In this document: positions 33,661-45,254 of the stretch, piece after piece
Position numbering within the stretch: position 1 is the first letter of the stretch
Layout of the letters: each line of letters begins with the position of its first letter
Source of the DNA: Pseudogymnoascus destructans
Lineage: Eukaryota > Ascomycota > Leotiomycetes > Thelebolales > Thelebolaceae
Direction: 5' to 3'
DNA length: 64,000 nt
NCBI RefSeq assembly: GCF_001641265.1
Contig: NW_020167554.1
Location: 94,724-158,723 of the forward strand
Position numbers and translations under genes: made by a program
The notes under the pieces: generated by a model
The model's input: the letters and a program-made list of their open reading frames with translations, nothing else
Told to the model about the DNA's origin: nothing
The model's database searches: none

Positions 33661-34176
33661 GCGGGCGTGGCATCAAGTTGGTGCCAGAAAATTGGTCTGT
33701 GCGCAGCACCACACAAAAGATGCTACGAATGGCACCAACTCAAAACTCCACAGCCGTCGCTCCTCCAGCTACGCTTATATGGGCGAAGCTGTGCACAGGA
33801 GACTTACGTATCATATAAGCTGACAACCGATTGCATTGCTCACCAGCTCGTAAAGTTACAGGCGTTTGAAGTTGGGCTAGGTTTTGGTGGGGTCGGCCAT
33901 TTTCCCATACAAAAATGAGGCGTCTCGGCAGAAATGGCACCAACCCAAAACTCCTACCTCAAGAACTGGCCGTATCTCTGGCGCAAATTGGGAATCCCCA
34001 CGCAAATGATCCCTGTCACGCAGGCGCGCATGGGCCATTCCTTCGCAAATATTCCTTCGCAAATTGGGGAAACCCCCCCCCCCTTTTCCGGTCCCCATGC
34101 GCGCGCGCGCACCTCTGTATTTCTTTAGTAGAGTAATTCTGTTACCCAGCCAAAGTCCCAGCATCGGACGTACGTG
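33661..34176. other. Junction region and left end of duplicated segment A
   Basis: 33661-33965 is unclassified, with a short repeat AATGGCACCAACYCAAAACT at 33729 and 33932. From about 33968 the sequence matches copy B (52948 onwards: GGCCGTATCT, then GCAAATTGGGAATCCCCACG), which marks the left boundary of the duplicated segment. Confidence 0.6.
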
Positions 34177-36728
34177 ATGGCAGCTACTGCCAGGTTCCCT
34201 TACCTCCGGGCGCACGGCGTGCTGCTCTGCGCCAAGTGCCAGACCGGCCTCCCGCCCACGCGCGCTAGCCAGGAGAGGCACCTCAGGCAGCCACCACACC
34301 TACTGAAGGGTTCTCAGTTGCGAGCGCAGCTCGACCTCTTCGCGACATATGAGCTCCGGCTGCCGGGCGAGGTCGAGCTGCCGCATCAGCCCTGCGCACC
34401 CATTCCAGGACTGCGGTGCCACGCGGCATTCGTGTGCGCCATCTGCGATGTCGACGGCCAGAGCCTGAGCCTTACGCGGTCGGAGCCAGCTATCAGGGCG
34501 CACGTGTCCAAGGAGCACGGGCAGAAGCCGGCCAGGCAGGCCGAGGGCAGGTCGTGGCGAAGGTGCACTATCCAGACCTTCTTCGCTGAGACCCAGCACG
34601 TCCGGTACTTCGCGGTTACAGACGACGGCAGGGCGGAAGGGGACGCAGCTACTGCTGCCATTGCCCTCGAGCCGCAGGAGCAGGACTTCTTCGAGCTGGC
34701 CGAGGAGGACGCGAACATGGTCGCAGAGGACATCAAGACGGAGGCCAACAGGGTGCACGGCTTCGACAGCTACCGCTCGGCCGTGGTCCCATGGCTGGGG
34801 CGGACGGGCATCGCAAACCACGTGCGGGGCCTGCAGAAGGACGAGATGCATGCCTCCTACACGCTGCCAAAGAGCGCAGATGAGGGAGAGCCCGAGCTGT
34901 TGCTGATGCTCGAGGTCATGGACGAGATCCTCGCTGAGGCACACGGCTGGTGCTTCGACGGGCCGGACTGCATGCTGACATGGCCGAGGCAGCTCGCACT
35001 GAGCCGCTTCCGCGAAGCGCCTGCATCATCATCATCAGCGTCAGCCAGCTACAGGGCAGGCAGGGCACGTGGCTTCGACCCCAAGAAGGAGCCCTCCACA
35101 CTGCGCACAAACTTTGGGTACTGGAAGCAGTTCATGACGTACTGCTACCGCGTGGCATACTGCGGCAGCCACTTCACGCCACCTACGCCTGCTGCAACGG
35201 GAGACGGGAGTGCGGACCAGGGCAGGTGCCCCGAGGACTGGATCCGGCTGACGGACGAGCAGACAGCGGCTTGGGAGGCAGCCCTGCAGTGCACCGCTGA
35301 CGGAGACCGCCCAGCCCTGAACGACGCCCTCCGGTCCCTTTGCATGGCCCTCGTCTGCCACGAGTTCAGCGGCGACCGCTTCAGATCGCCTCTCCTCAGC
35401 TTCTGCGCGATGCTCAGCGTCAAGCCGCGCACCAACTCGTGGAAGGAGCCGGGCAACTTCAACAGCTGCCTGTCCGGCCTGATCTGGGCCGTGCAGCTGC
35501 TCGTCTTCAGCACGGCCGCATACCTCGAGAGGTCGGGCGCCGGCAGCACGCTCGAGCACATCAACACCATCTGCGAGCAGTACCTGCGGCCAGACACGGA
35601 GACGCCCATGGGCGAGATACTGGGCTGGCGCCTGCTGCTGTTCGCAGTGTCGAAGGAGGGCGTGGGCTCGCACCAGGCACATTGGGACGAGGACGAGCAG
35701 ATCCTCACCTACAGGGACGTCGACCTGAACATGGACGAGGTGCAGCAGCTGCTGCTGTCAGAGTTCAGGCAGGCGCAGCAGCTGCTGCACGATGAGCTCA
35801 TGTTTGGCGCAACAGGCCTGCCACGGATGCACGCTTGGGCGCTTAAGGACAACCTCGATGCCGACAACTTCGGCTGGTACTTTGGCGAGCACCGGGAGAA
35901 CGTGGCACTGCTGAAGCCGTTCGCGGGCTCACTGCGCAACGTTATACAGGAGTCGCAGTCACTCCGAGCATCACTCCTCGACACCACTGATGAGGATGGA
36001 GGGGCTGATGCGAGAGTCGTGTGGCGACAGAATGCCATCGACCAGTACGAGGCCGTCGCTGACGAGTTCCTCAAGCGGCTCCTCGTCCTCATCCACATGG
36101 CCTCGGGCCAGCCGCTGCGCGAGAGCGAGCTGTTCTCCCTCACCTGGCGCAACACGCAGCGGAGGCGCAGCGTCTACCTCAAGCACGGGCTCGTGATGCT
36201 GCACACGACCTACCACAAGGGCCAGCAGCAGACGGGCAAGTTCAAGGACAACATCCGCTTCCTGCCGGCCACCATCGGAGACCTCCTGCTGGACTACCTG
36301 GTCTATGTCGTGCCGCTCCGCCAGGCCTTCCTGCGCCAGTCCTCCCCACGCGCAATCATGTCCGCGTACCTGTGGTGGAAGGACGGGGCCGTGTGGGCCG
36401 ACAACCGGCTGACGCGGTGCATGGAGCGGGCGTGCGTGCGGGCCAAGGTGCCACGGCTGCATATCGCCAACTGGCGCCAGATGACGGTCAACATTGTGGA
36501 GACCAAGTTTGCAGGCAAAGACCTTGCGTGCTTCGAAGGCGTCGGGGCCAACGACGACGAGGAGGACGCAGAGGAGATTGACGACGACATCCGGACCATG
36601 ACGAGGCAGCGGAACCACAGCACGCGGGTGATGAACCGCAGCTATGCGAACCAGCTGAACGCGAACTTTGGGAACGTGTGGGACGGCCTCATCCATCGGA
36701 ACCTGCGCGCGTCGTCCCTGTGGAGGGA
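34177..36728 (+). pseudogene. Zinc finger/tyrosine-recombinase-like protein A, helicase half lost
   Basis: The start MAATARFPYLRAHG equals that of copy B; the frame opens one codon earlier at a GTG. Visible parts: CAKC with two His (about residues 20-40, OrsD/DUF3505-like), a C2H2 finger CAICD...HVSKEH (about residues 86-110), a conserved middle, and a C-terminal core with SGQPLRESELFSLTW (Arg), TYHKGQQQTG (Lys), HIANWRQ (His..Arg) and NRSYANQ (Tyr). At 36729 an LTR1 replaces everything after SSLWR. The frame runs 32 meaningless codons into it. The RecQ domain seen in copy B is absent. Confidence 0.8.
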
Positions 36729-37203
36729 TGTTACGACGGAACAAGAAGGCTGGCCAACTACAGGACAGGAAGGAGGGAGGTCGCATGAGACCGGCCCTGG
36801 TACCTGGAGGGGCAGCGGGGAATAGTAGTTCCGAAAGTATCACGTGACGGACTCGCAGGATGATGAGAAGAGTCCTAAGAGTCCAGGACTCCGAGGACTC
36901 GAGTGAGTTCCCAGGAGTCCACTAGGCACGTGATGGACTCGCAGGATGATGAGAAGAGTCCTAAGAGTCCAGGACTCCGAGGACTCGAGTGAGTTCCCAA
37001 GAGTCCACTAGGCACGACGCCACTATATAAGTAGATAGTATTTCCTTAGATAGGAGCTTCGTGCTCAACTCAATACAGTATTTGTTATATACTAGTAACG
37101 TGTTACTTGAAGCCTTTGTGTCTGATCCCCTGCCTCCTCTGATAAGTAAACCTTTACGCAAGAGAACCTCTGTGTCTTCTATCGTTTAGAAGTCAGCGTT
37201 ACA
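36729..37203 (+). mobile_element. LTR1 (copy d), 475 bp, no TSD, at a deletion junction
   Basis: Full-length LTR1 in plus orientation. Flanks are AGGGA and CTGCC, which do not match. The left flank equals copy B at about 55681 and the right flank equals copy B at about 57944, so 2.26 kb is missing here relative to copy B. Confidence 0.9.
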
Positions 37204-37689
37204 CTGCCCCCTCCGCACCACCCCCAGTTGATCGGGAGCATTTATAGACCCTCCTAGCTCGAATGCCAGACTAGCCTTTGGAATATTTCGAGGCAACACT
37301 CTCGCTCTGATACTCAGACGATTATCTTATAATTACGTACCCAGGTGAGACTGGCAAGGACGAAGCCCAACAGGCAGCTCCCATGTCCACACGACTGCCG
37401 TGGCCTCTCCGGCCAGGGTTCGAAGATGGGGCGTTTTTTAACCGAGATCACCATTTCCTTACCGAGATGCCATCGAATCCATCCCCTTTTCCATGTAACT
37501 GCGTAGCCCTCGCCCAGACGAACGCAGCCATGCTCCTCCCGGCCTCAGATCTCGACGTTTTTTTTTCAACCCAATTTTGATGGGGTGGTCAGTCATGTGA
37601 GTTGCCACGCAGCTAGCGAGCGTGGCTCGTCTCAGTCTATATCAGAACTTCTACCGTCAAGTCCAAACTTAGTCCTCTACACATTTTTC
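37204..37689. other. Upstream region of dioxygenase A
   Basis: Matches copy B at 57944-58440 closely, apart from small changes. No gene is supported: the frame at 37383 is broken differently in the two copies. Probably promoter sequence. Confidence 0.6.
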
Positions 37690-38000
37690 CTTCTCGCGCG
37701 GCAACCACCCAACATTTCTTCACACTTTCTTCACACCAGCACACAGCTCAGTTTCGAGTGGCAGAGGGGCACACCATCTTGTGTCATCTGTCTTTGGGGA
37801 TCCTAGACTATACCATCTTATAGTGAGGTACCATCAAAACTTGAGCTCGCGCAACAACCACCCAACATTCTTCCACACTTTCTTCACGCCAGCACACAGC
37901 TCAGTCTCGAGTGTCAGAGGGGCGCACCATCCTGTGTCATCTGCCTTTGGGGATCCTAGACTATACCATCTTATAGTGAGGTACCATCAAGACCTGAGCT
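37690..38000. repeat. 153-bp tandem repeat, two units
   Basis: Units begin near 37694 and 37847 (marker CTCAGT at 37747 and 37900). Each ends with GAGGTACCATCAA and AGCTCGCG directly before the dioxygenase start codon. Copy B has six units. Confidence 0.93.
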
Positions 38001-38009
38001 CGCGACACC

Positions 38010-39044
38010 ATGCCACCGATACCCTCCATCCAGAAGCGCCACCAGCACCACACAGCCCACTCGCCATATGAGTGGAAGGAGAGGAGGGAGTTCTCCCATA
38101 ACTGGAAGGCCAAGTTCCGCGGCAATGCCCAGGTCATCACCACAGATCTCGCCTGGACCAACCTCATCACGCCACCCAACCCCAGGGTCACCACCACACT
38201 GGAGGAGGGCCTCGAGCTCAGCAAGCACCTCACTCTGCTCCAGGGCATCCCCAAGGATGGTGGGAAGGATGGCCTCGACGTCCAGCCTGTCACCGTCTTC
38301 CACTCTGCAGACGAGGACCCAGAGCAGCTCCTCGTCTACATGAGGGGGGGGCTGAGCCTCCCAGACAGGAACAAGGACCTCTGCCGCCTCATGGTTGATG
38401 CCATTGAGAAGTACACGACACTCGCGCCACCCCCAAAGCCCAGCAGTGACGAGAGGCACGAGATGGAGCAGGCCAGGAAGGCTGAGCACGAGGGGAAGAA
38501 GTGGGGAGTCTACCACCTTGGGCTGTGGCATGCCACAGGACAGCCACACACGCCTCCCACCCTCTGCTCAGACATGCGCAGGACTGGAGCGGGCTTCGGG
38601 GCCACGCTGGCCCTCTACAAGACCATGGCCCCCCTCGCGCAGACCATAGGCAGGCTCTTCCAGGAGATCGATCCCAGGGCCTACCAGCAGTACAGGCAGA
38701 ACTACCTTGGTGAGTGTGCAGCCACGCCTGAGCTGGAGGTCTTCAAGTTCAGCAACAGGAGCTGCTGGCACTGCCTCGCGATCCTGATAAACGCCCAGGT
38801 TGGGCCTCACAAGGACAACCATGATGTGCTCGATGGCTGGGTCGCGATGGCCTGCTTTGGAGAGTTTGAGGGAGGGGAGCTGTGCCTGCCAGCCCTTGGC
38901 TATAGGATTCCCTTCCAGCCAGGGGATGTTGTCCTGTTCCGCTCTGCAGTCCTCGAGCACTGGATCGCGCCCTTCGAGGGCACGCGGTACTCGTGCGTCT
39001 TCTTCACGAAGCAGAGCAACTGGCAGCCAGGTGAGGAGGAGTAG
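38010..39044 (+). CDS. TET/JBP-like 2-oxoglutarate/Fe(II) dioxygenase
   Basis: Intact intronless frame of 344 residues. The C-terminal third has the double-stranded beta-helix signature: H267-K-D269 (GPHKDNHD), then GWVAMACFGEFEGGEL, PFQPGDVVLF, H317 and R326 (HWIAPFEGTRYS). HxD and the distal His would bind Fe(II), and the Arg would bind 2-oxoglutarate. This spacing and the RYSCVFF ending fit the fungal TET/JBP-type family, whose members oxidise 5-methylpyrimidines in DNA and are often spread with transposons. The N-terminal two thirds are charged and unfamiliar. The start codon lies directly after the 153-bp repeats. Family assignment is from motifs, so a protein or small-molecule dioxygenase is not excluded. 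Confidence 0.7.
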   Translation: MPPIPSIQKRHQHHTAHSPYEWKERREFSHNWKAKFRGNAQVITTDLAWTNLITPPNPRVTTTLEEGLELSKHLTLLQGIPKDGGKDGLDVQPVTVFHSADEDPEQLLVYMRGGLSLPDRNKDLCRLMVDAIEKYTTLAPPPKPSSDERHEMEQARKAEHEGKKWGVYHLGLWHATGQPHTPPTLCSDMRRTGAGFGATLALYKTMAPLAQTIGRLFQEIDPRAYQQYRQNYLGECAATPELEVFKFSNRSCWHCLAILINAQVGPHKDNHDVLDGWVAMACFGEFEGGELCLPALGYRIPFQPGDVVLFRSAVLEHWIAPFEGTRYSCVFFTKQSNWQPGEEE

Positions 39045-39289
39045 AGGGCTTGTCTCCTGGTCCATTTCCGGACTCACGTTCTTGCAGGGACGGTAGGTTG
39101 ACGGTCTCGCAATCGAGTGGAACGTTCGCTGACGTTTCCTGTGCAGCTTTGCAAGGGGAACATATTGACGTACTCCGATTGTTGATCGGACTTTAGATGG
39201 TGGAGATACTCCGGTTTTGGTCGGGTGATGCATGGGAGGGGTGATTGGGGGAGCATGTTATAGGATGGATTGTAATATCCTGACGCGGC

Positions 39290-40810
39290 ATGCAGATGGT
39301 GCGTTCGATAGCGTTAATAAAAGTAATTTGCAAGACGAATCAAATGGCGTACTCCGATTTGTGATACGAGTTGAGACGGGTGAGATATTGCAGATTTCGC
39401 TGGGGGGACAGTAGGGGTGGTGGAGCACCTACTCTGAGGGATTATAACCTTTGCAGCTACGGCGGAAACTTCACGTTCGATATCGTCATTGGAAGAGATT
39501 TGCAAGAGAAATCGAATGGCCTCTTACGATTTTTGATACGACTTGAAACGAGTGAGTTATTTCGGATTTGTTGGGCCGGGCCCAGGAAATGGGGCCCCAT
39601 GGTAACATGTGAGAAGGATTCCAACTTTTGCAGCGACGTCTGAAACTTAACGTTCGGTATCGTCAATGGAAGATATTTACAAGGGGAATCGAATGGCGTA
39701 TCCCAAGTTTTGATCCGAGTTCAACTGGTGAAGATATTCCGGATTTAGACGGGTGGCAGTGGGTAGGAAGGCCAAGGGGGGTGGTTACATATGAGACGTG
39801 GTATAACTTGTGCAGCAGTGCGCTGAACTTAACGTTCGATAGCGTTATTGAAAGAGGATTGCAAGGGGAACAAAATGGCGTACTCCTTTTTTTGATACGA
39901 GAAAAAATGGGTTAGTTATTTCGGATTTCGTCAGGTGCTTGGTGGCTGAGGGACTGGCTGAGTATAGTTTATGAAGGCTAATAACGCCTGCAGCGGTGGA
40001 TCAAATGTATCGTTCTATAGGGGAAATTGGACAACTTTGCAAGACGAACAAAATGGCATACTCCGATTGTTGATACGAGTTGAAACGAACAAGTTATGGT
40101 GGATCTTGTCAGGCGGTAAGTGGCAGGGGGGGGCTGAGCATAGTTTTCAGAGGCTAATAACTTTTACAACAAGAGACGAAACCAAACGTTCAGTATCGTT
40201 ATTAAGGGAGATTTGCAAGCGGAATCGAATGGCGTCCTCCGATTTTTGATACGAGTTGAAATGATCGTGTTATAATGGATTTCGATGGGTGGCAAGAAGA
40301 AGAGGGCATAGAACGGGAAGTGGTATAAATGCAGAGCTGAGAGGCAAGATCAAACGTTCGATATCGTAATTGAAAGAAATTTACAAGGGGAACAAAATGG
40401 CGTCTTCCGATTTACGATGCGGTTTGAAACGATGGAGATATCCCAGATTCCGCCGGGTGGCAAGGGTGCAGTATGGGCATGGCACGTGAGTGGCGATAGC
40501 TTCTGCAGCGATGGGTAGAATATAAAGTTCGATATCGTCATTGAAGGAGAATTACGAGGGGAATCAAATGACGTCTTCCGATTTTTGATACGGCTTGAAA
40601 TGGCCGAGGTATTCCAGATTCCGATGGGTGGCAAAGGGTGGTGGGGGGCTAGGTATGAGAAGAGTCACATGTTCTGCAGGAGCGGGCGGAATTTATCGTT
40701 CGACACCACCATTGACAGAGGTTTACAAGCGGAACAGAATGGCTACCTCCGATTTCTGATACGAGTTTAAGTGAGAGAGTTATTTCGGATTTGTCGAGTG
40801 GTAGGGGCAG
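39290..40810 (+). repeat. Satellite-like array A, nine units of 162-182 bp
   Basis: The anchor AATGGCGTCCTCCGATTTTT recurs at 39353, 39515, 39692, 39874, 40052, 40228, 40396, 40566 and 40738. Units are diverged and include GTTCGATATCGT, then TTGAAAGAGATTTACAAG, then the anchor, then GATACGAGTTGAAA and a G-rich variable part. Short frames with a recurring LRFLIRVET peptide arise from the repeat and are not treated as genes. Confidence 0.85.
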
Positions 40811-40818
40811 GTGGAGCC

Positions 40819-40975
40819 TAGGCTGCGCACTACTCGCCCAATACTCGGCTCACTCACTCAGTGGGTTACTCAGCTGGGTGAGTAGCTGAACCTTTCACTC
40901 GACTCGGTGAGTGAGGCCAATACTCAGTTACTCTGTAAAAACCCAGTGAGTACTCGGCTGTCACGTGTAAGATAT
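40819..40975. repeat. Left terminal and subterminal repeats of the outer hAT element
   Basis: TAGGCTGCGCAC followed by several copies of ACTCGGCTCACTCA/GGTGAGTAG, which are candidate transposase-binding sites. Confidence 0.7.
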
Positions 40976-42904
40976 ATGCATTACGTGAACAGTCCCTCAT
41001 ACGATTAATACTATTTTATGGTTACAGTTGTAAGTTAACTTAAAGTATTACATTTATCAGCATCACTCTACCATCTCTAATAAGCTGTGAGAACGAATCA
41101 CGTATATTCCTCTATCTAAGTACCACGATTATCAGAAGATTATCAGAACACTATATTATATATGCTCAAGAACATCTTTCCACCTTGCTTGATGAGGCCG
41201 GCCAGACCTACTAATACCTAAAGTATTTATAGGGTCTTGACGAGTAGCTTGAAAGATATCAAGTAGATCTCTTCCAGTCTTCCGAGGGTGTTGGATAGGC
41301 GTTGGTGGCGAGGACGGCATATCCTTATCTTCATCGTCATGAATAGTTGGAAGTATAGGCTCCTCATTATTACCATCTTCTCTTATATCTTCATTATCTG
41401 GGATATCGTCATCTGGGATGTCGTATAAGGTCTCGTTAAGACGGTCAGCCCTATCTCTTTCTTCACCTTGTTGGTAGCGCATTTGTCGTTCTTCATGTGC
41501 AGCTTGTGATAAGTCTTGCTGTTGCTGTGGCCGCTGAGGATTAAACGGAGGATATTGTACCTTTGAATATGTCTCTCGGATATGTGTATTTGATCGTGGT
41601 TCTTCTTCATCGCTGATATATTGTAACTCGATAGAATTGCACATCCGTTGTCGTTGTGCCTCATACTCTTCTTCGACTTGCTCCTCAGTCATATCAACGA
41701 CGTCCATCATATCTGCAAGCTTGTCACGATGACCTTGACGATTCTTGTATTGTCGAGAGTAATATATAAGCATAATACTCTTAATCGTCTCAGGATTAAG
41801 TTGACCACGTCGGTGGCCACATACGTCCCTTGCGGCACTAAAGACTCGCTCAACTCCAGACTCAGCAGCAGGAATACAAAGTATATCACGAGCCATTGCT
41901 GATAGACCAGGAAATTGCTCTTCCTTTTGTTGCCAAAATAGCAATATCTTTGTGTAGATATGTGCTATACAAGTTAGAATAAGATTATCAGAAGATTACC
42001 AGAAACTTACGAGCATCAAGATAGAGATCAGCCTCATTCACATATTCCTCTCGCTGGCCCCGAGTCCCATTTAATGTCTGACTTTGCTGCAATACTAAGG
42101 CTAATGGATCCATATCTGCATCTCGTAATCCTGATTGACTCGCAACTCGCACTGTAGAGTACTGCTCTTTATAAAGAGTCCTAAACTGTTGTTCAAACTC
42201 TGTCTCCCAATTTCGTATTGAAAAGTCAAGCTTGCAAACCTTTTTGTTAAAGTGTGAGAGCTTCACACTAGGATTTAAGATACTAGCAAATGCGAAGATA
42301 GATCCAGTATTTGTGTATAGCTTGTTATAATACTTCCTAATCTTTTTCTCTGCAGCATCGATTGCTAAAGTCATCTTTGCTGCCCATGGATATGTCTTAT
42401 GCCGTAGCCGGTGCCGAGTTCCTTCAAGCGTTGATAAGAGTTTTTGATATACTCCAAGTGTATAGCAGACAGTAGGTCCGGCTGACGATCCAATGTTTGT
42501 TGTAAAGAAGTTGAATGGCCTTGTAAGATCAATGATGTATTCGATGTGCTTCCATTCTAGCTCGCTAAGTCTGAACATGTGAGCACCATGATCGCCTCGA
42601 GTATATTGATTGATTGTTGACTTGAGTTGCTGTGCTCGCAGAAGCACAGTGTATTAGATAGTATTATACGGCCCGTATACGGGTTCATTTTTGTAACCAG
42701 TGCGTATACGATACGGGTTCAACTCAATACGCACTGGCACTGGTTAATACGATACGGAGCCCGTATACTGGCCGTATACGGGCCGTATTAACCACGTGAC
42801 ACAATGAAAAATGATCTGAAGTATATAACTTACTTCAATGAGGGCTTGTAGTATAGAAAGTAGTGCATTGGGCTATCTAGTATATTCTAAAAGCAGCACT
42901 TGAT

Positions 42905-43990
42905 CTACATATTGTAGAACTGGGAGAGAAGCTCCTCGGATTCCTTGGTTGGGGACAACAGCAACAATCTGTCGTCAGATGGGAGGATCCACTTGTACTC
43001 AGCTGGCTCAGTCTCTTCTCTCAACACCTCCCAGGCCCGAAAGGCGCCAAGTGCATCAGAATCCAACTGAAAGCCATAGAACTCAGTATCATAGCCATCA
43101 GGGTACCAGTCAGCAGGGCCAGGAAGGTAGACTTGTTCGCCATCGAAGCTCCATGATGCAAAGTTCCGCCAAACTGCCATCTGTGTCTTGGTGAAGTAGA
43201 GGTGCGGGGGGGTCTTCTCATAATAAGTCCTGTAGATGTTAGCTGATTACTATAAATATTACTATAGTGACTTACCCAGTCTCTGTGTCGATTGCTGGGG
43301 GCAGGTTGCTGATAAAATCTGGGTCAGTGTTGACTTTCTTCATCAGCCTCAATGTTGACTTGTATGCTGCTCTCCACTTGCGGCGCCAAATAGAGAATCC
43401 AAGACCTTCAAATTTCTGTATCCATATCAGTATTGGTCTCGTAATAGCGTTGCTGATCGTACCTTAGTTGTAGCATCAGCCTGTCCCTCAACCTTCAACT
43501 GGGCGTTCTCAAGGTCCACCTTCCTGTAACCATTGGCCTTCTCGTCTTCCCTCCACATCGCTTCTTGAGTAACCTCGTCTACTTCTTCCTCAGTTTCCCA
43601 TGCCATGTTCCCATCGTCCCATAGTGCGTACGCCCCACCACCCTCTCCAATCCCAAGGTTTTGCTCGACGATACTCGCATGGATTCCATCTCTGACACTG
43701 TTTCCTGGTTACTATAATGATTACTATAAAGAATGTTGAGATTCTTACCGTTTGATTCTGACTTCATCCCTCTTTGCCTTGACTCGCTCTTCTTGTTCAG
43801 TAGGGTTGAGGTCCTTGAATTGCTGGGTGCCACGGAGCTTCTTGACAGCGTAGGCGGTCGCGGCAGTATCGGCCCTCTTCGCATTGTCGATCTTACGCTC
43901 AGGCTCACTCATATCGTTTCGTCTTTTATCCACGCGTTTTGTGTGCTTATTGGTTGACTTCTCGTCGTCGGCCTTCCGTTTTCCAGCCAT
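42905..43990 (-). CDS. hAT-cargo protein X-A, unknown family, partner of H3-A
   Basis: Four exons (43990-43749, 43697-43463, 43415-43276, 43229-42905) give 313 residues. Introns are 44-51 nt. The N-terminus is Lys/Arg-rich (MAGKRKADDEKS). The middle is acidic and Glu-rich (WETEEEVDEV). The C-terminal part has MAVWRNFASWSFDGEQVYLP with GPADWYPDGYD. X-B in the outer element shares the same plan, a 140-nt third exon of the same phase, and the motif VWxNFxxWxF..LPGPAxWYPxxY. No known domain is recognised. Divergent pairing with a histone gene, plus acidic and basic segments, makes a histone chaperone or nuclear cofactor a reasonable but unproven idea. Confidence 0.75.
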
Positions 43991-44373
43991 TGTAGTCAGC
44001 TTACTATGATTGTTACTATAAAACAGATGTAAAGGATGCAATAGACTTACCTTGATGGTGTTGATGGTGGTGGTGTTGTGAGGTAGGTCGTGTTGTGAGG
44101 TTGTGTTTGAAGGCAGAAGAAAAAGAAGAAGAAGAAGGTATAAGAAGAAGAAGGTTAAAGTTTGGTAAAACGCGTCAATAAGGCTGCTTGCACATTGTTG
44201 TTGGGGCGAAATTCACTTTCTACGTGGCAACCTCACTTCACCTCAATTTATACTACACCTTCTTCTTCTTCTTACTCAACTACCTCAACACTACAAAGAT
44301 GCAGTTTGCTGCTGGCTACTTGGTAAGCTCCCGAATCTTATAGTAATCATTATATTAACCCCCCTACAGCTTA
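43991..44373. promoter_or_regulatory. Divergent promoter region of X-A and H3-A
   Basis: A 383-bp gap between two divergent start codons, with GAAGAAGAAG and TTCTTCTTCTT tracts and a possible 5' UTR intron (44323-44369, GTAAGC..TACAG) after a short upstream ORF starting at 44299. The equivalent gap in the outer element is 394 bp. Confidence 0.5.
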
Positions 44374-45130
44374 ATGGCCGACAAGGCTTCTGAGTTCAAT
44401 CCAAGCTTGGAATCAGACGGCGCCAGTACTCCAACACAACACCCCAATACTCCAGAACCTTCACCACATCGCCGTAGTAGTCGCAACCTACAACCTCCAC
44501 CTCTCCAACCTCCACCACATACTCCAGTCTGCCGAAGCCGACGACAACAGCTCCAAATCCCACACACACAACCCCAGAAGAAGAAAGGTCTAAGACCAAG
44601 CTTTGCGCCTGGCCAGAAGTTTGGACCGAAAGAGCCCAAGATGCCCGCCCAGAAGATGGTCAGAAAGGCACCAAGAAAGAAGCCAGCTCTTGCCAAGAAG
44701 CCAGCAAAGCGCCGTCAGAGAACTGGAGGTAGGTTGATTACTATTATTATTACTATAAAGCTATTGCTGATTCAAAACAGTCAAGGCTCTTCGTGAGATT
44801 AAGCGATATCAGAAGACAACAGAGCTTCTTGTGCCTCGTGCGCCTTTCGTGCGACTTCTCCGGGGGATTCTTTTCGATCTAAGCAAGGATATGCGAATCC
44901 AAGCGTCTGCTGTCAGTGCACTTCAAGAAGCTGCAGAGACGACACTTGTCAGGGAGTTTGAGAGTAGGTGACCCTACAACTTTATAGTAATCATTATAGT
45001 AATCAACTTAGTGACGCAACTTGCTGCCATCCACGCAAAGCGCGTGACGATCCAACAGAAAGATATGAAGCTGGTCCAAGCCATGCGTCTCCACATGACT
45101 GGCTTCAGTTTTCCAGGCAACAATGTTTGA
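44374..45130 (+). CDS. Transposon-borne histone H3-like protein A
   Basis: Exons 44374-44728, 44781-44963 and 45012-45130 give 218 residues. The histone fold aligns with H3 from the alpha-N helix on: VKALREIKRYQKTTELLV, then RLLRGILFDLSKDMRIQ (diverged alpha 1 and loop 1), ASAVSALQEAAETTLV (alpha 2) and AAIHAKRVTIQQKDMKLVQA (loop 2/alpha 3). Loop 1 shows no CENP-A-type insertion. The N-terminal tail (about 118 residues) is Pro/Ser-rich and then Lys/Arg-rich, with no ARTKQTARKS sequence. Both introns have the same phase and position as in H3-B. The gene is inside a hAT element, convergent with its transposase. Confidence 0.85.
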
Positions 45131-45254
45131 GAGAAGGTCGGCAAATGAGCCAGAAGTATATAGATAGTAGAACTTCAATGAAAACCCTCAGACTAGCAGT
45201 CCCAGACTACTAGTTCCCTATAGCACACACTAACTCTAGCTTCAAATCACAGCC

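Noticed and set aside
36729..36825. C-terminal 32 codons of the 883-codon frame in segment A
   Set aside because: They are LTR1 sequence read in frame; the same peptide appears at the truncated pogo transposase, where the same LTR cuts it.
34300..36843. Long minus-strand frames opposite the segment A gene
   Set aside because: GC-rich antisense shadows; the same happens at 53171-55571 in segment B.
39232..40770. Possible tandem-repeat protein with LRFLIRVET motif
   Set aside because: Units differ by lengths that are not multiples of three and contain stops; no continuous frame. Kept as a satellite.
44374..45130. H3-A as a centromeric CENP-A
   Set aside because: Loop 1 has no CENP-A-type insertion and the gene lies in a transposon next to the parallel H3-B; an H3-like variant is the safer call.
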